The notes beneath the pieces are model-generated. The model worked only from the letters and a program-made list of their open reading frames with translations. It was not told where the DNA came from and ran no database searches. This document shows positions 25,645-34,003 of a stretch of 64,000 nt of DNA, piece after piece (the stretch's first letter is position 1; each line of letters opens with the position of its first letter). Made by a program: the position numbers and the translations under genes. This stretch comes from Arthrobacter agilis (GTDB lineage Bacteria; Actinomycetota; Actinomycetes; Actinomycetales; Micrococcaceae), in NCBI RefSeq assembly GCF_030816075.1, contig NZ_JAUSXO010000001.1, positions 3,348,001-3,412,000 on the forward strand. The letters are read 5' to 3'.

Positions 25645-26442
25645 TCAGAGGGTGCGCCAGTCCCCGCTCGTGAGGTGTGAGCCGGCCTGCGGGCCCATGA
25701 GGAGCATCCCGCCGTCCACGACGAAGGACGCCCCATTGACGTAGCTGGAGGCGCCGGAGGCGAGGAAGGCGACGACGTCGGCGATCTCCTCCGGTGCTCC
25801 CGGCCGGCCCACCGGGATCCCGGGGCGGTCCATGGTGCGGGGGTCCTGGTCCGCGGAGGCGTTCATCGGGGTGTTGATCTCGCCGGGCAGGACGGCGTTC
25901 GCCGTGATGCCGCGGTCGGCCAGTTCGAGCGCGATGGTACGGATCAACCCGCCCAGCCCGTGCTTCGAGGCGTCGTAGGCCGCCGAGCCCACGCGGGGCT
26001 GCTCCTGGTGGACGCTGGTGACGGCGATGATGCGCCCGCCCTTGCCGCCGTCGATCATGTGGCGGGCGGCCCGCTGGAGGCAGACGAAGGCGCCGTCGAG
26101 ATTGGCGCCCATGGTGCCGCGCCAGGTGTCCCAGTCGGTCTCCATGAACATGGTGCCGCCGTTGACGCCCGCGTTGTTGACGAACACGTCGAGGCCGCCG
26201 AGTTCCCCGGCGAGCTGGTCGACGACGTCGCCGCATGCGGGAGCGTCCGTGGTGTCGAGCTGTGCGACGGCGGCCCGCACGCCCTTCTCCCGGACGAGGC
26301 GCGCGGTCTCCTCGGCGCCTTCCTGGTCCGAGTGCCAGGTGACGCCGACATCACAGCCCGCCGCTGCGAGGGCGATGGCCGTGGCCCGGCCGATGCCGGA
26401 ATCGGAGCCTGTGACGATTGCTCTGCTGGGTGTGAAGTCCAT
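25645..26442 (-). CDS. SDR-family oxidoreductase, glucose-1-dehydrogenase-like
   Basis: 265-residue classical SDR: TGSDSGIG cofactor loop (about 11-18), VNNAGVN, the catalytic TSVHQEQP and YDASKHG (Tyr-x-x-x-Lys), and C-terminal ASSYVNGASFVVDGG. The His after the first strand (VTWHSD) and the overall pattern resemble glucose dehydrogenase-like SDRs, which are often stress genes. The ATG at 26442 is preceded by GGATGG. It is followed to the right by a strong hairpin that ends hsp20, so it has its own promoter between 26443 and 26494. Confidence 0.87.
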   Translation of the reverse strand: MDFTPSRAIVTGSDSGIGRATAIALAAAGCDVGVTWHSDQEGAEETARLVREKGVRAAVAQLDTTDAPACGDVVDQLAGELGGLDVFVNNAGVNGGTMFMETDWDTWRGTMGANLDGAFVCLQRAARHMIDGGKGGRIIAVTSVHQEQPRVGSAAYDASKHGLGGLIRTIALELADRGITANAVLPGEINTPMNASADQDPRTMDRPGIPVGRPGAPEEIADVVAFLASGASSYVNGASFVVDGGMLLMGPQAGSHLTSGDWRTL

Positions 26443-26494
26443 GACCCCATCCTTCGTGGCCCGCGCGCACCCCCGCAAGGGGTCCCCGGGACGG

Positions 26495-26525
26495 AGTACC
26501 CCCGGGCGGGAAGCCCGGGGGTACT
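26495..26525. terminator. Hairpin terminator of hsp20
   Basis: Perfect 13-bp stem AGTACCCCCGGGC / GCCCGGGGGTACT with a five-base loop (GGGAA), 10 bases beyond the hsp20 stop on the minus strand. Confidence 0.8.
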
Positions 26526-26534
26526 GGTAGGGGA

Positions 26535-26999
26535 TCAGGACTCGACGGCGCCCTGGGTGCCCGAGCCCTGCACGGCGCCGGACTGGATCGGCGTCGAGGA
26601 CTCGCCGCTGATGACCTCGATCTTGCGCGGCTTGGCGCGTTCGCTGACGGGGATCATCACGTTGAGCACGCCGTTCTCGTACCGGGCGGAGATGCCCTCG
26701 GTGTCGATGCCCTGGCCCAGGTTGAGCTGGCGGAGGAACGAGCCGCTCTCGCGCTCACGGGTCAGCCACTTGACGCCCTCGGCACTGCGCAGCGTGCGCT
26801 CCGCGCGGATGGTGAGGAGCTGGCCGTCCACGTCGATGTCGACCGATCCGGGATCGATGCCCGGAAGATCCGCCGAGAGGATGTAGTGGTCCTTCTCGCG
26901 GTAGAGGTCCATCGGCATGAGGCGCAGTCCGGGGCGGCTCTCGAGGAGGGCGCCGGCAACGCGGTCCAGCTCGCGGAATGGATCGAACTTCATGGCCAC
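26535..26999 (-). CDS. hsp20: Small heat-shock protein, Hsp20/alpha-crystallin family
   Basis: 154-residue holdase chaperone. It starts MAMKFDPFRELDRVAG, then an alpha-crystallin domain at about 35-130 (MDLYREKDHYILSADLPG, VDIDVDGQLLTIRAER, GISARYENGVLNVMIPVSE), ending in a short flexible tail. I use the GTG at 26999 because AAGGAG lies nine bases upstream; the ATG two codons later (26993) is too far from it. Two heat-shock operators lie 48-106 bases upstream, one HspR-like and one for HrcA. The hairpin at 26495 ends the single-gene transcript. Confidence 0.93.
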   Translation of the reverse strand: MAMKFDPFRELDRVAGALLESRPGLRLMPMDLYREKDHYILSADLPGIDPGSVDIDVDGQLLTIRAERTLRSAEGVKWLTRERESGSFLRQLNLGQGIDTEGISARYENGVLNVMIPVSERAKPRKIEVISGESSTPIQSGAVQGSGTQGAVES

Positions 27000-27047
27000 T
27001 GGAAACAACTCCTTCGCATATGCCACCGGTAGGTGGAGTACTGAAGA

Positions 27048-27066
27048 TTGAGCGTCCTTCGCTCAA
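27048..27066 (-). promoter_or_regulatory. HAIR-like operator (HspR type)
   Basis: TTGAGC-N7-GCTCAA. The HspR consensus is CTTGAGT-N7-ACTCAAG; spacing and core match, with symmetric changes at the inner and outer base. It lies 48 bases upstream of the hsp20 start. Confidence 0.7.
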
Positions 27067-27078
27067 CTACGAAAAATG

Positions 27079-27105
27079 TTAGCACTCGACCCCTGCGAGT
27101 GCTAA
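27079..27105 (-). promoter_or_regulatory. CIRCE operator (HrcA site)
   Basis: Exact TTAGCACTC-N9-GAGTGCTAA inverted repeat, identical to the CIRCE consensus bound by HrcA. It is 12 bases further upstream of hsp20 than the HAIR-like element, so hsp20 is probably under double repression. Confidence 0.93.
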
Positions 27106-27150
27106 CCCTCGAGGTGTTCGCCCACGACGAACATCGGACCGCACAACGCA

Positions 27151-27184
27151 GAAGGCCCGTACCGACGAATCGGTACGGGCCTTC
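27151..27184. terminator. Hairpin terminator after tRNA-Val
   Basis: Perfect 15-bp stem GAAGGCCCGTACCGA / TCGGTACGGGCCTTC with a CGAA tetraloop, 27 bases beyond the 3' end of tRNA-Val on the minus strand. Confidence 0.8.
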
Positions 27185-27211
27185 TGTGATGCCGTCTCCG
27201 GCTGATCCTCG

Positions 27212-27285
27212 TGCCTGCGCGGGGCCTCGATCCCCGGGCCTTCCGCGTGTGAAGCGGATGCTCTACCAGACTGAGCTACACAGGC
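27212..27285 (-). tRNA. tRNA-Val (anticodon CAC)
   Basis: 74-nt tRNA. Acceptor GCCTGTG pairs with CGCAGGC (one G-U pair), discriminator A. D-arm AGCTCAGTCTGGTAGAGC, anticodon stem TCCGC/GCGGA with loop TTCACAC giving CAC, which reads GUG. T-arm CGGGG-ATCGAGG-CCCCG is present, though the loop has the less usual ATCGAGG. CCA is not encoded. Confidence 0.93.
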
Positions 27286-27300
27286 AATTGGTTCTCCAAC

Positions 27301-27328
27301 AGCTTAGGGCATCCGGGCGCCGCGCCAA
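27301..27328 (-). promoter_or_regulatory. Probable promoter of tRNA-Val
   Basis: On the minus strand TTGGCG (27328-27323), a 16-base spacer and TAAGCT (27306-27301). Transcription would start about 10 bases before the tRNA 5' end at 27285. Confidence 0.5.
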
Positions 27329-27468
27329 ATTCCCCTGGCCGCTCCTCCCGGTCCGCACGGATCTGCCGGTGCTCGTGCTGGCCAACCGCCTGCGGCCTCA
27401 GTAGCCTGAAGAAAAGCCTGCTGATCATCCGGCCCACGCCGGGACGGCGATGACGAAGGGACCGCACG

Positions 27469-27720
27469 ATGGACAACCAGGACCTCCTCCAGCGCATCCA
27501 GGCACTCGTCCAGGAGGAACACGAGCTCCGTGAGCAGCCGCAGGACGCCGGCGCAGGCGAGGCGCACCAGGACCACGCCGCACGCCTGAAGCAGGTGGAG
27601 GAGCACCTCGACCAGTGCTGGGACCTGCTCCGCCAGCGCCGGGCGAAGGCCGACGCCGGTGAGGACCCGGGCGAGGCCGATGCCCGCCCCATCAGCCAGG
27701 TGGAGGGGTACCGCCAGTAG
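27469..27720 (+). CDS. DUF2630 family protein
   Basis: 83 residues: MDNQDLLQRIQALVQEEHEL, a charged, Gln/His-rich helix, then RLKQVEEHLDQCWDLLRQRRAK and a conserved C-terminus ISQVEGYRQ. These match the DUF2630 family of small helical actinobacterial proteins; function unknown. The QCWDLLRQRRA core is diagnostic. The ATG has GAAGGGA upstream. Single gene, convergent with the ABC permease, with a tandem repeat array between them. Confidence 0.88.
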   Translation: MDNQDLLQRIQALVQEEHELREQPQDAGAGEAHQDHAARLKQVEEHLDQCWDLLRQRRAKADAGEDPGEADARPISQVEGYRQ

Positions 27721-27742
27721 CGTCCTCCCGGGAGGACTACCA

Positions 27743-27818
27743 GGCCGTCTTACCGGCCGTCTTACCGGGCGGCGCCACCGGGCGGTGCTACCGGCCGTCT
27801 TACCGGGCAGTGCTTACC
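27743..27818. repeat. Six imperfect tandem repeats of 12-14 bases
   Basis: Three identical 12-base units GGCCGTCTTACC (27743, 27755, 27793) alternate with variants GGGCGGCGCCACC (27767), GGGCGGTGCTACC (27780) and GGGCAGTGCTTACC (27805). The last unit contains the permease stop codon (27814-27816). The array lies between the DUF2630 gene and the permease. Confidence 0.75.
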
Positions 27819-28626
27819 GGCCGATGTCGCGGCGGGACAGCCCGACGACGGCGGCCACCACCAGGACGCCGCACAGGCCGAGGATGAGCGCCATCGCGCC
27901 CCCCGCACCGTTCCCGAACCCGTTCGCGAGCGGTGCCGGGGTGAAGGCCCAGTCGTAGGGTGAGAGGTCCTTCACCCACCGCGCCGCCTCCGCCTGGTTG
28001 CCGAGCGCGTTGAAGGCGTAGCCGAGGACGGCTACGGCCGCGCCCGCCGCGATCGACGCCGTCCGGGATCCGGTCAGGGCGCCGGCGGTGATCGCCGCGA
28101 GACCGCTCAGCAGCGTCAGCAGGTACAGCGCGAGCGTCCCGGCGACGGCATGGCCTGCCGGGATCCCGAGTTCGGAGGGTCCGTCGAGCGCGAGGATGGC
28201 CGCCAGCAGCACCGCGCACACGACGGCGAGCCGGAGGGCCAGGGCGAGGGCGGCCTCCAGGGCCACCTGGATGCGCGTGACACCGTGCGCGAGAGTGAGT
28301 TCGAGGGCGCCGCTCTCCTCCTCGCCTCCGATCGCCGCCGCTCCCCAGCCCACCGCGGCGATGGTCAGCAGGACGAAACCGATCAGCCCCAGGAGGGTGG
28401 CCTGCGCGTAGCCCGCGCCCGTGGTGATCATGTCGAAGCCGAGGGTGGAGACGAGCTCCGGCGGCAGGGACGAGACGACGGACTGGAGCTGGCCCGATGC
28501 GCCCATGGAGGGATAGATCGGCAGGTAGAGCAGACTCGCCGCCACGAGCCCCGCGGACCAGCCGATCAGCCCGGCGCGGGAGCGCTGGAGGGTGTGGCGT
28601 ACGAGGGGGAGGGTGCTAGCGGCCAC
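27814..28626 (-). CDS. ABC exporter permease
   Basis: 270-residue integral membrane protein with six likely helices. These include an N-terminal helix after RAGLIGWSAGLVAASLL and paired helices around LLGLIGFVLLTIAAVGWGA and GLAAITAGALTGSRTASIAA. The cytoplasmic GEEESGALELTLAHGVTRIQ motif is seen in ABC-2-type permeases of antibiotic or polyketide resistance exporters. The GTG start at 28626 overlaps the ATPase gene by 11 bases, so they are translated together. Its stop lies in a tandem-repeat array. Substrate unknown. Confidence 0.82.
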   Translation of the reverse strand: MAASTLPLVRHTLQRSRAGLIGWSAGLVAASLLYLPIYPSMGASGQLQSVVSSLPPELVSTLGFDMITTGAGYAQATLLGLIGFVLLTIAAVGWGAAAIGGEEESGALELTLAHGVTRIQVALEAALALALRLAVVCAVLLAAILALDGPSELGIPAGHAVAGTLALYLLTLLSGLAAITAGALTGSRTASIAAGAAVAVLGYAFNALGNQAEAARWVKDLSPYDWAFTPAPLANGFGNGAGGAMALILGLCGVLVVAAVVGLSRRDIGR

Positions 28627-29566
28627 GGCGTGCTCCGGCGGGGACGGGGACGGGTTGCGCGTAGAGGCCGAGGACCGCCTGTTCGAGGTCGGGCTCCTCG
28701 ATGACGACGTCCTGGGGTGCGAGCTCGGCCACGAGGGGGATCAGGGCCGCGGGCGAACCCGACAGGCGGCCTTCCACGACCACGCGCCCGTCGGGGGTGC
28801 CGGGTGCCGGATGCATCGTGAGGATCTCCAGGCCCGCGAGGTCGAGGGCCCTGGCCTGCGCCGGCGTCAGGGGGTGGTCCATCTCGAGCCGCACCGAACG
28901 GGGGGCCTCGTCGCGCAGGTCCGCGACGCGCGCCGAACGGACGAGGTGGCCCTCGCGGAGGACGGCCACGTGGTCGGCGCCGTGCTGCACCTCGGAGATG
29001 ACGTGGGAGGACAGGAACACGGCCTGACCCCCCGCCTTCGCCTCCCGCACCAGGGCGAGGAACTCGCGCTGGACCAGGGGGTCCAGGCCCGAGGTCGGCT
29101 CGTCGAGGACGAGCAGTTCGGGGCGGTGCATGAGTGCCTGGACCAGCCCCAGCTTCTGCTTGTTGCCCTTCGAGAGGGTACCGACGCGGCGGGACGGATC
29201 CAGGCCGAGGCGTTCGACCAGTTCGCTCCGGAAGCGCCCGTCCACAGGGCCGGAGATCCGCCCGAAGTGCTCGAGCAGGTCCGCGCCGGTGCTGCGGCTG
29301 TCGAGCCGCAGCTCTCCCGGCAGGTATCCGATCCGCCGGCGCAGGTCCGGTCCGGCCCGCCAGGGGTCGGCGCCGAGGACGGTCGCCGAGCCGCCACTCG
29401 GCCTGATCAGGCCGAGGATCAGACGCATGGTGGTGGTCTTGCCGGCCCCGTTCGGGCCGATCACCCCCACCACGCTGCCGGGCGGGACGGTGAGGGACAC
29501 GGCGTCGAGCGCCGTGCGCGTGCCGTACAGCTTGGTCAGGTCCCGTAGCTCCAGCGCGTGCTGCAT
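28616..29566 (-). CDS. ABC exporter ATP-binding protein
   Basis: 316-residue ATPase of an exporter. Walker A GPNGAGKTT (37-45), signature LSKGNKQKLGL (LSGGQ-type, modified at two places), Walker B LLVLDEPTSGLD and switch His in SSHVISEV. The C-terminal ~85 residues form the extra domain typical of exporters of the DrrA/CcmA group. The ATG at 29566 has CGGAGGA directly upstream. It is coupled to the overlapping permease gene. The 130 bases upstream hold a short open frame I do not accept as a gene. Confidence 0.9.
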   Translation of the reverse strand: MQHALELRDLTKLYGTRTALDAVSLTVPPGSVVGVIGPNGAGKTTTMRLILGLIRPSGGSATVLGADPWRAGPDLRRRIGYLPGELRLDSRSTGADLLEHFGRISGPVDGRFRSELVERLGLDPSRRVGTLSKGNKQKLGLVQALMHRPELLVLDEPTSGLDPLVQREFLALVREAKAGGQAVFLSSHVISEVQHGADHVAVLREGHLVRSARVADLRDEAPRSVRLEMDHPLTPAQARALDLAGLEILTMHPAPGTPDGRVVVEGRLSGSPAALIPLVAELAPQDVVIEEPDLEQAVLGLYAQPVPVPAGARRGR

Positions 29567-29695
29567 GCTTCCTCCGACGAACGGACGGATGTGCCGGCGG
29601 CCAGGACATCGGGATCCTCGACGGTGGCGATGGAGCCGTCGGTCAGCATGCTAAACCTGCGGTCGGGGTTGGACAAGGGGCCTGCGCCCGCCGTG

Positions 29696-29947
29696 CTACC
29701 GGACTTTCCGCAGGAGCCAGGAGAGCGTCAGCGCGCCCGAGCTCCGCCGGAACCCGCTCTGCCCGGAGATCACCTCGAGGGCGGCCCACACCCCCAGGCA
29801 GACGGAGCTGGCGAGGCGGAGGCGCTCGCGGTTCCGCTCCTCGAGGGCCATGAAGGAGGCGGCGCCAAACAGCGCCCATCCGAGGATCGGTGCGTTCGGT
29901 TTCTGCGCCACGGTCTGGCGCCCGAGGCTGTCGGTGAAGAATCCCAT
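29696..29947 (-). CDS. Small membrane protein
   Basis: 83 residues starting MGFFTDSLGRQTVAQKP, with hydrophobic stretches at about 22-36 (ILGWALFGAASFMAL) and 46-60 (ASSVCLGVWAALEVI), then a basic tail. The ATG overlaps the Ku stop (TGATG), so it is coupled to ku. Not recognised. A role near the membrane in repair is not implied by any feature I see. Confidence 0.65.
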   Translation of the reverse strand: MGFFTDSLGRQTVAQKPNAPILGWALFGAASFMALEERNRERLRLASSVCLGVWAALEVISGQSGFRRSSGALTLSWLLRKVR

Positions 29948-30786
29948 CACGCGCCCTTCTTCTTCGAGGCGCCGGTGGCCTTGGTGGCCCCGGCCTTCTT
30001 CTCGCGGTTCTTCTCGACGCTACGGCGGAGGGCCTCCATGAGATCGAGCACGTTGTCGCCGTCGTCGTCGTCCTTGGTCGCGCCGAAGGTCTCCTCGGTG
30101 TCGATCGTGTCGCCCTTCTCGATCTTCGCGTCGATCAGGGTGCGCAGCTGGACCTGGTAGTCGTCGGTGAAGTTCTCCGGGTCGAAGTCCGTGGAGAAGG
30201 AGTCGACGAGTGCTGCCGACATCTGCTTCTCCTTGGCGGAGATGCGCACCTTCTCCTCGAGGGCCGGGAAGGAGGCCTCCCGCACCTCGTCGTCCCACAG
30301 GAGCGTCTGGAGCATGAGCACGTCCCCGCGGACGCGCAGCGCGGCCAGCCTGCTCTTCTGCCGGAGGGAGAACTGCACGATCGCCGTGCGGTCGGTCTCC
30401 TCGAGGGTGCGCCGCAGCAGGACGTAGGCCTTGGTCGAGGTGCTGTCGGGCTCGAGGTAGTAGGCGCGGTCGAACATGACCGGGTCGATCTGGTCGCTGG
30501 GCACGAACTCCACGACCTCGATCTCGCGGCTCCTCTCGACCGGCAGGGACGAGAGGTCCTCCTCGGTCAGCACCACCGTGTGCTCGCCGTCGTCGTACGC
30601 CTTGTCGATGTGCTTGAAGTCGACCACCTCCCCGCAGATCTCGCAGCGGCGCTGGTAGCGGATGCGGCCGCCGTCCTCGTCGTGCACCTGGTGAAGGGGG
30701 ATGTCGTGGTCCTCGGTGGCGCTGTAGACCTTGACCGGCACGTTGACCAGCCCGAACGCGACCGCACCCTTCCAGATGGCTCTCAT
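29947..30786 (-). CDS. ku: Non-homologous end-joining protein Ku
   Basis: 279-residue Ku homodimer subunit that rings DNA ends and recruits LigD. Core Ku domain: RAIWKGAVAFGLVNVPVKVY at the N-terminus, CEICGEVV (zinc-like pair), DKAYDD, FYLEP-like YYLEPDSTS and SLRQKSRLAALRVRG. The basic C-terminal tail is rich in Lys and Ala (AGATKATGASKKKGA), a feature of bacterial Ku that aids DNA threading. ATG at 30786. It is divergent from an SRPBCC gene, with ligD 640 bases away in the opposite direction. Confidence 0.96.
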   Translation of the reverse strand: MRAIWKGAVAFGLVNVPVKVYSATEDHDIPLHQVHDEDGGRIRYQRRCEICGEVVDFKHIDKAYDDGEHTVVLTEEDLSSLPVERSREIEVVEFVPSDQIDPVMFDRAYYLEPDSTSTKAYVLLRRTLEETDRTAIVQFSLRQKSRLAALRVRGDVLMLQTLLWDDEVREASFPALEEKVRISAKEKQMSAALVDSFSTDFDPENFTDDYQVQLRTLIDAKIEKGDTIDTEETFGATKDDDDGDNVLDLMEALRRSVEKNREKKAGATKATGASKKKGA

Positions 30787-30855
30787 GGGTCAAGTGAACA
30801 CCAAGCAGGCTTAGCGTGCCAGAGGGCCCCGCCCGCCCACCCCTAGACTTGGGAG

Positions 30856-31350
30856 GTGACCTCCGAGACCGTAGAGCCCATCGTCAGCAAGTCCACCAGC
30901 GACGACGGCAGTACCGTCCTGCGCCTGGAATTCCAGTTCGCGTTCCCGCCGACCGTGCTGTGGAAGCACCTGACGGAGACCGAGAAGCTGAAGTACTGGT
31001 TCCCGTGCGAGATGGAGTTCGAGCCGCGCGCCGAGGCGGAGATCCTGTTCCGGTACGCCGACCAGAAGCCCCTGCGCGGGACGGTGCTGGAGGCCGAGCG
31101 GCCCACCGTGCTCGCCTACACGTGGGAGAGGGACAGCCTCCGCTGGGAACTCACCCGCACCAGTGACAACGGCACCCGGCTCGTGCTCCTCCTGACCCCC
31201 GGGAGCCCCCGGCACTCGGCCACCATGGCCGCCGGCTGGCACCTCACCATCGCCGGGCTCGACGACTTCCTCAACAAGCGCAGCCTCGGCCAGGACCCGG
31301 CGCTGTGGGACACCTACGTCGCCCGGTACCGCGAGCAGTTCGGGGACTAG
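30856..31350 (+). CDS. SRPBCC/AHSA1-type protein
   Basis: 164 residues of the Bet v1/AHSA1 fold: LRLEFQFAFPPTVLWKHLTE, KLKYWFPCEMEF, AEILFRYADQKPLRGTVLE, RWELTRTSDNGTRLVL, then a helix with MAAGWHLTIAGLDDFL. Family members bind hydrophobic ligands or act as chaperone activators; its role is not known. GTG start with TAGACT six bases upstream, so a leaderless mRNA is likely. It lies between ku and ligD but has no known link to end joining. Confidence 0.82.
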   Translation: MTSETVEPIVSKSTSDDGSTVLRLEFQFAFPPTVLWKHLTETEKLKYWFPCEMEFEPRAEAEILFRYADQKPLRGTVLEAERPTVLAYTWERDSLRWELTRTSDNGTRLVLLLTPGSPRHSATMAAGWHLTIAGLDDFLNKRSLGQDPALWDTYVARYREQFGD

Positions 31351-31424
31351 CACCAGGGCCGGGACCCGGCGGCCCCGGCCGATTGGTACTGGACCGTCCC
31401 CGGCATCCGGTCAAGACTGGGGAC

Positions 31425-33965
31425 ATGGCTCCTCCGCGCACGGCACGGCAGCAGACCGTCACCGTGGACGGACGCACGCTGCGTCTCTCCAATCTCGACA
31501 AGGTGCTCTACCCGGCCACGGGCACCACCAAGGCGGACGTGCTCGCGTACTACGCCGCCGTCGCGCCGCACCTCATCCGGCACGCGCGGCACCGGCCGGT
31601 CACGCGGAAGCGCTGGGTGCACGGCGTCGGGACGCCGGAGGAGCCGGGCGAGATGTTCTTCCAGAAGAACATCGACGACAACGCCCCCGACTGGGTGCCG
31701 CGCCGCGCGATCCAGCACAAGGACCACACGAACGTCTACCCCCTGGTCGACGACCTCGCCACCCTCACCTGGCTGGGGCAGATCGCCGCCATCGAGATCC
31801 ACGTGCCCCAGTGGCGCTTCACGGCGGACGGCGCCCGGGGCAACCCGGACCGCCTCGTCCTGGACCTCGATCCCGGCCCCGGCGCGGGGCTGGCCGACTG
31901 CGCCGCCGTGGCGCTGCTCGCCCGGCCCATCCTGCAGGGCATGGGACTCGAGCCGTTCCCCGTCACGAGCGGATCCAAGGGGATCCACCTCTACTGTGCG
32001 CTGGACGGCCGGCAGACCTCCGAGCAGGTGTCCGCCGTCGCCCGCGAACTCGCCCGGGCGCTCGAGGCCGACCACCCGGACATCGCGGTCAGCGACATGA
32101 AGAAGGCGCTGCGCCCGGGCCGGGTGCTCGTCGACTGGAGCCAGAACAACGCGAACAAGACGACCGTGAGCCCCTATTCCCTGCGCGGGCGCTTCGAGCC
32201 GACCGTCGCCGCCCCGCGCAGGTGGGAGGAGCTCGACGACGAGGACCTCCGGCACCTCGACCACCAGGACGTGGCGCAGCGGGTCCAGGAGTTCGGGGAC
32301 CTCCTCGCCCCCGCCACCCCGGACCTTCCCGCAGACGACGGGGACGCCGGGGACGACGGGGACGGCGGTGCCAGGAGCGGGGGTGGCGCGGCGCCCCCGG
32401 ACCGCCTGTCCACGTACCGCGCCATGCGTGACGCCGCGAAGACGCCCGAACCCGTCCCCGACGCGGTGGGCCCGGCCGGCGGCAACAGCTTCGTCATCCA
32501 GGAACACCACGCCCGCCGGCTCCACTACGACTTCCGGTTGGAGCACGAGGGCGTCCTCGTCTCGTGGGCCCTGCCGAAGGGTCCGCCGCTGACGCCGAGC
32601 AGGAACCACCTGGCCGTGCAGACCGAGGACCACCCGCTCGACTACGGCTCGTTCGAGGGAACTATTCCTCATGGGGAATACGGTGCGGGCGAGGTGACCA
32701 TCTGGGACGCCGGCACGTACGAGCTGGAGAAGTGGAGGGACGGCAAGGAGGTCATCTGCACACTCCACGGACGGGCCGACGGCGGCCTCGCGAAGGGCGG
32801 CACGGCCATCCGCCGCTATGCGCTCATCAATACCGGAGGCGGATCGAGCGGCAGGAGCAACTGGCTGATCCACCTCATGAAGGACCAGCCCGCGGAGGCG
32901 CAGCACGGAGCGGGAGGCGAGGCGGGCGGGCCGGCATCACCGGATCCCGCTCCCGCACCTGCCGCCGACGCCAACGCGCCGGTCCCCGCTGCGCCCTCGG
33001 CGGTGCCCGTCCGGCCCATGATGGCCACCCTCGGCTCCGAGCAGGCCATCCCCGACCCCGACGCCTGGGCCTACGAGATGAAGTGGGACGGCGTGCGCTG
33101 CATCGCGACGGTCAGGGACGGGACCGTGACCCTGGCCAGCCGCAACGGCATCGACACCACGCCCACCTACCCGGAGCTCGGGGACCTCGGGGACCTCGTC
33201 CACGCCGACAGCGCCGTACTCGACGGCGAGATCGTGGCCCTCGACCCCCGCGGCCGCCCCGACTTCAGCCTGCTCCAGACCCGCATGAAGCTCACCCACC
33301 GGGCCGAGATCGAGGCCGTCCGCCAGGTGACGCCCGTCCGCCTCATGCTGTTCGACCTGCTCGAGCTCGACGGCACCGATGTGACCCGCCTCGAGTACCG
33401 TCAGCGGCGCGAGCTGCTCGAGCGCGCGGTGGACGCGGCGGAGGACGGGCACATCCAGGTCCCACCGGCCATCGACGCGACCCTCGGGGAGGCGGTCGAG
33501 GCGAGCCGGCAGCTGGGCCTGGAAGGGATCATGGCCAAGCGGCTCACCAGCGACTACCAGCCCGGCGCGCGGTCCTCGTCGTGGCTGAAGATCAAGCATC
33601 TCCGCACCCAGGAGGTCGTGGTGGTGGGCTGGCGGCCGGGCAAGGGTACGCGCGCCTCGAAGATCGGGTCCCTGCTCGTCGCCGTCCCCGACGGCGTCGA
33701 CCTGCGCTACGTCGGCCGCGTGGGGTCCGGCCTGACGGAGCGGGACCTCGCGGAGGTCGGCGCCCGCCTCAAGAAGCTGGGCCGGAAGACGGCGCCGCTC
33801 GCCGACGTCCCCGGCGTCGACGCGTCCGACGCCCACTGGGTCCGGCCCTCCCTCGTCGGCGAGGTCCAGTACAGCGAACACACGGGTACCGGCCGCCTGC
33901 GGCATCCGGTCTGGCGCGGCTGGCGACCCGACAAGACGCCGTCGGACGTGGTCCTCGAGCTCTGA
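31425..33965 (+). CDS. ligD: ATP-dependent DNA ligase LigD (polymerase, phosphoesterase and ligase domains)
   Basis: 846-residue three-domain end-joining enzyme. Polymerase/primase domain at about 12-300 ([12 protein letters not shown] acids, [19 protein letters not shown]). An acidic linker leads to the phosphoesterase domain at about 350-490 ([35 protein letters not shown]), which trims 3' ends. Ligase domain at about 540-846 with adenylated Lys553 in [17 protein letters not shown] and SWLKIKHL. The domain order Pol-PE-Lig is the mycobacterial one. ATG at 31425 with a weak GGGGA; upstream codons read as antisense sequence. Works with Ku at 29947. Confidence 0.96.
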   Translation: MAPPRTARQQTVTVDGRTLRLSNLDKVLYPATGTTKADVLAYYAAVAPHLIRHARHRPVTRKRWVHGVGTPEEPGEMFFQKNIDDNAPDWVPRRAIQHKDHTNVYPLVDDLATLTWLGQIAAIEIHVPQWRFTADGARGNPDRLVLDLDPGPGAGLADCAAVALLARPILQGMGLEPFPVTSGSKGIHLYCALDGRQTSEQVSAVARELARALEADHPDIAVSDMKKALRPGRVLVDWSQNNANKTTVSPYSLRGRFEPTVAAPRRWEELDDEDLRHLDHQDVAQRVQEFGDLLAPATPDLPADDGDAGDDGDGGARSGGGAAPPDRLSTYRAMRDAAKTPEPVPDAVGPAGGNSFVIQEHHARRLHYDFRLEHEGVLVSWALPKGPPLTPSRNHLAVQTEDHPLDYGSFEGTIPHGEYGAGEVTIWDAGTYELEKWRDGKEVICTLHGRADGGLAKGGTAIRRYALINTGGGSSGRSNWLIHLMKDQPAEAQHGAGGEAGGPASPDPAPAPAADANAPVPAAPSAVPVRPMMATLGSEQAIPDPDAWAYEMKWDGVRCIATVRDGTVTLASRNGIDTTPTYPELGDLGDLVHADSAVLDGEIVALDPRGRPDFSLLQTRMKLTHRAEIEAVRQVTPVRLMLFDLLELDGTDVTRLEYRQRRELLERAVDAAEDGHIQVPPAIDATLGEAVEASRQLGLEGIMAKRLTSDYQPGARSSSWLKIKHLRTQEVVVVGWRPGKGTRASKIGSLLVAVPDGVDLRYVGRVGSGLTERDLAEVGARLKKLGRKTAPLADVPGVDASDAHWVRPSLVGEVQYSEHTGTGRLRHPVWRGWRPDKTPSDVVLEL

Positions 33966-34003
33966 ACCCCGCACATCCACGGAATATCACCCAGGAGGCA
34001 TAT

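Noticed and set aside
27743..27818. CRISPR-like repeats
   Set aside because: Units are 12-14 bases, contiguous and without spacers; no cas genes are present.
29539..29649. Short 37-codon frame overlapping the start of the ABC ATPase gene
   Set aside because: It has an ATG but no recognisable ribosome site or domain and overlaps the ATPase; more likely leader sequence.
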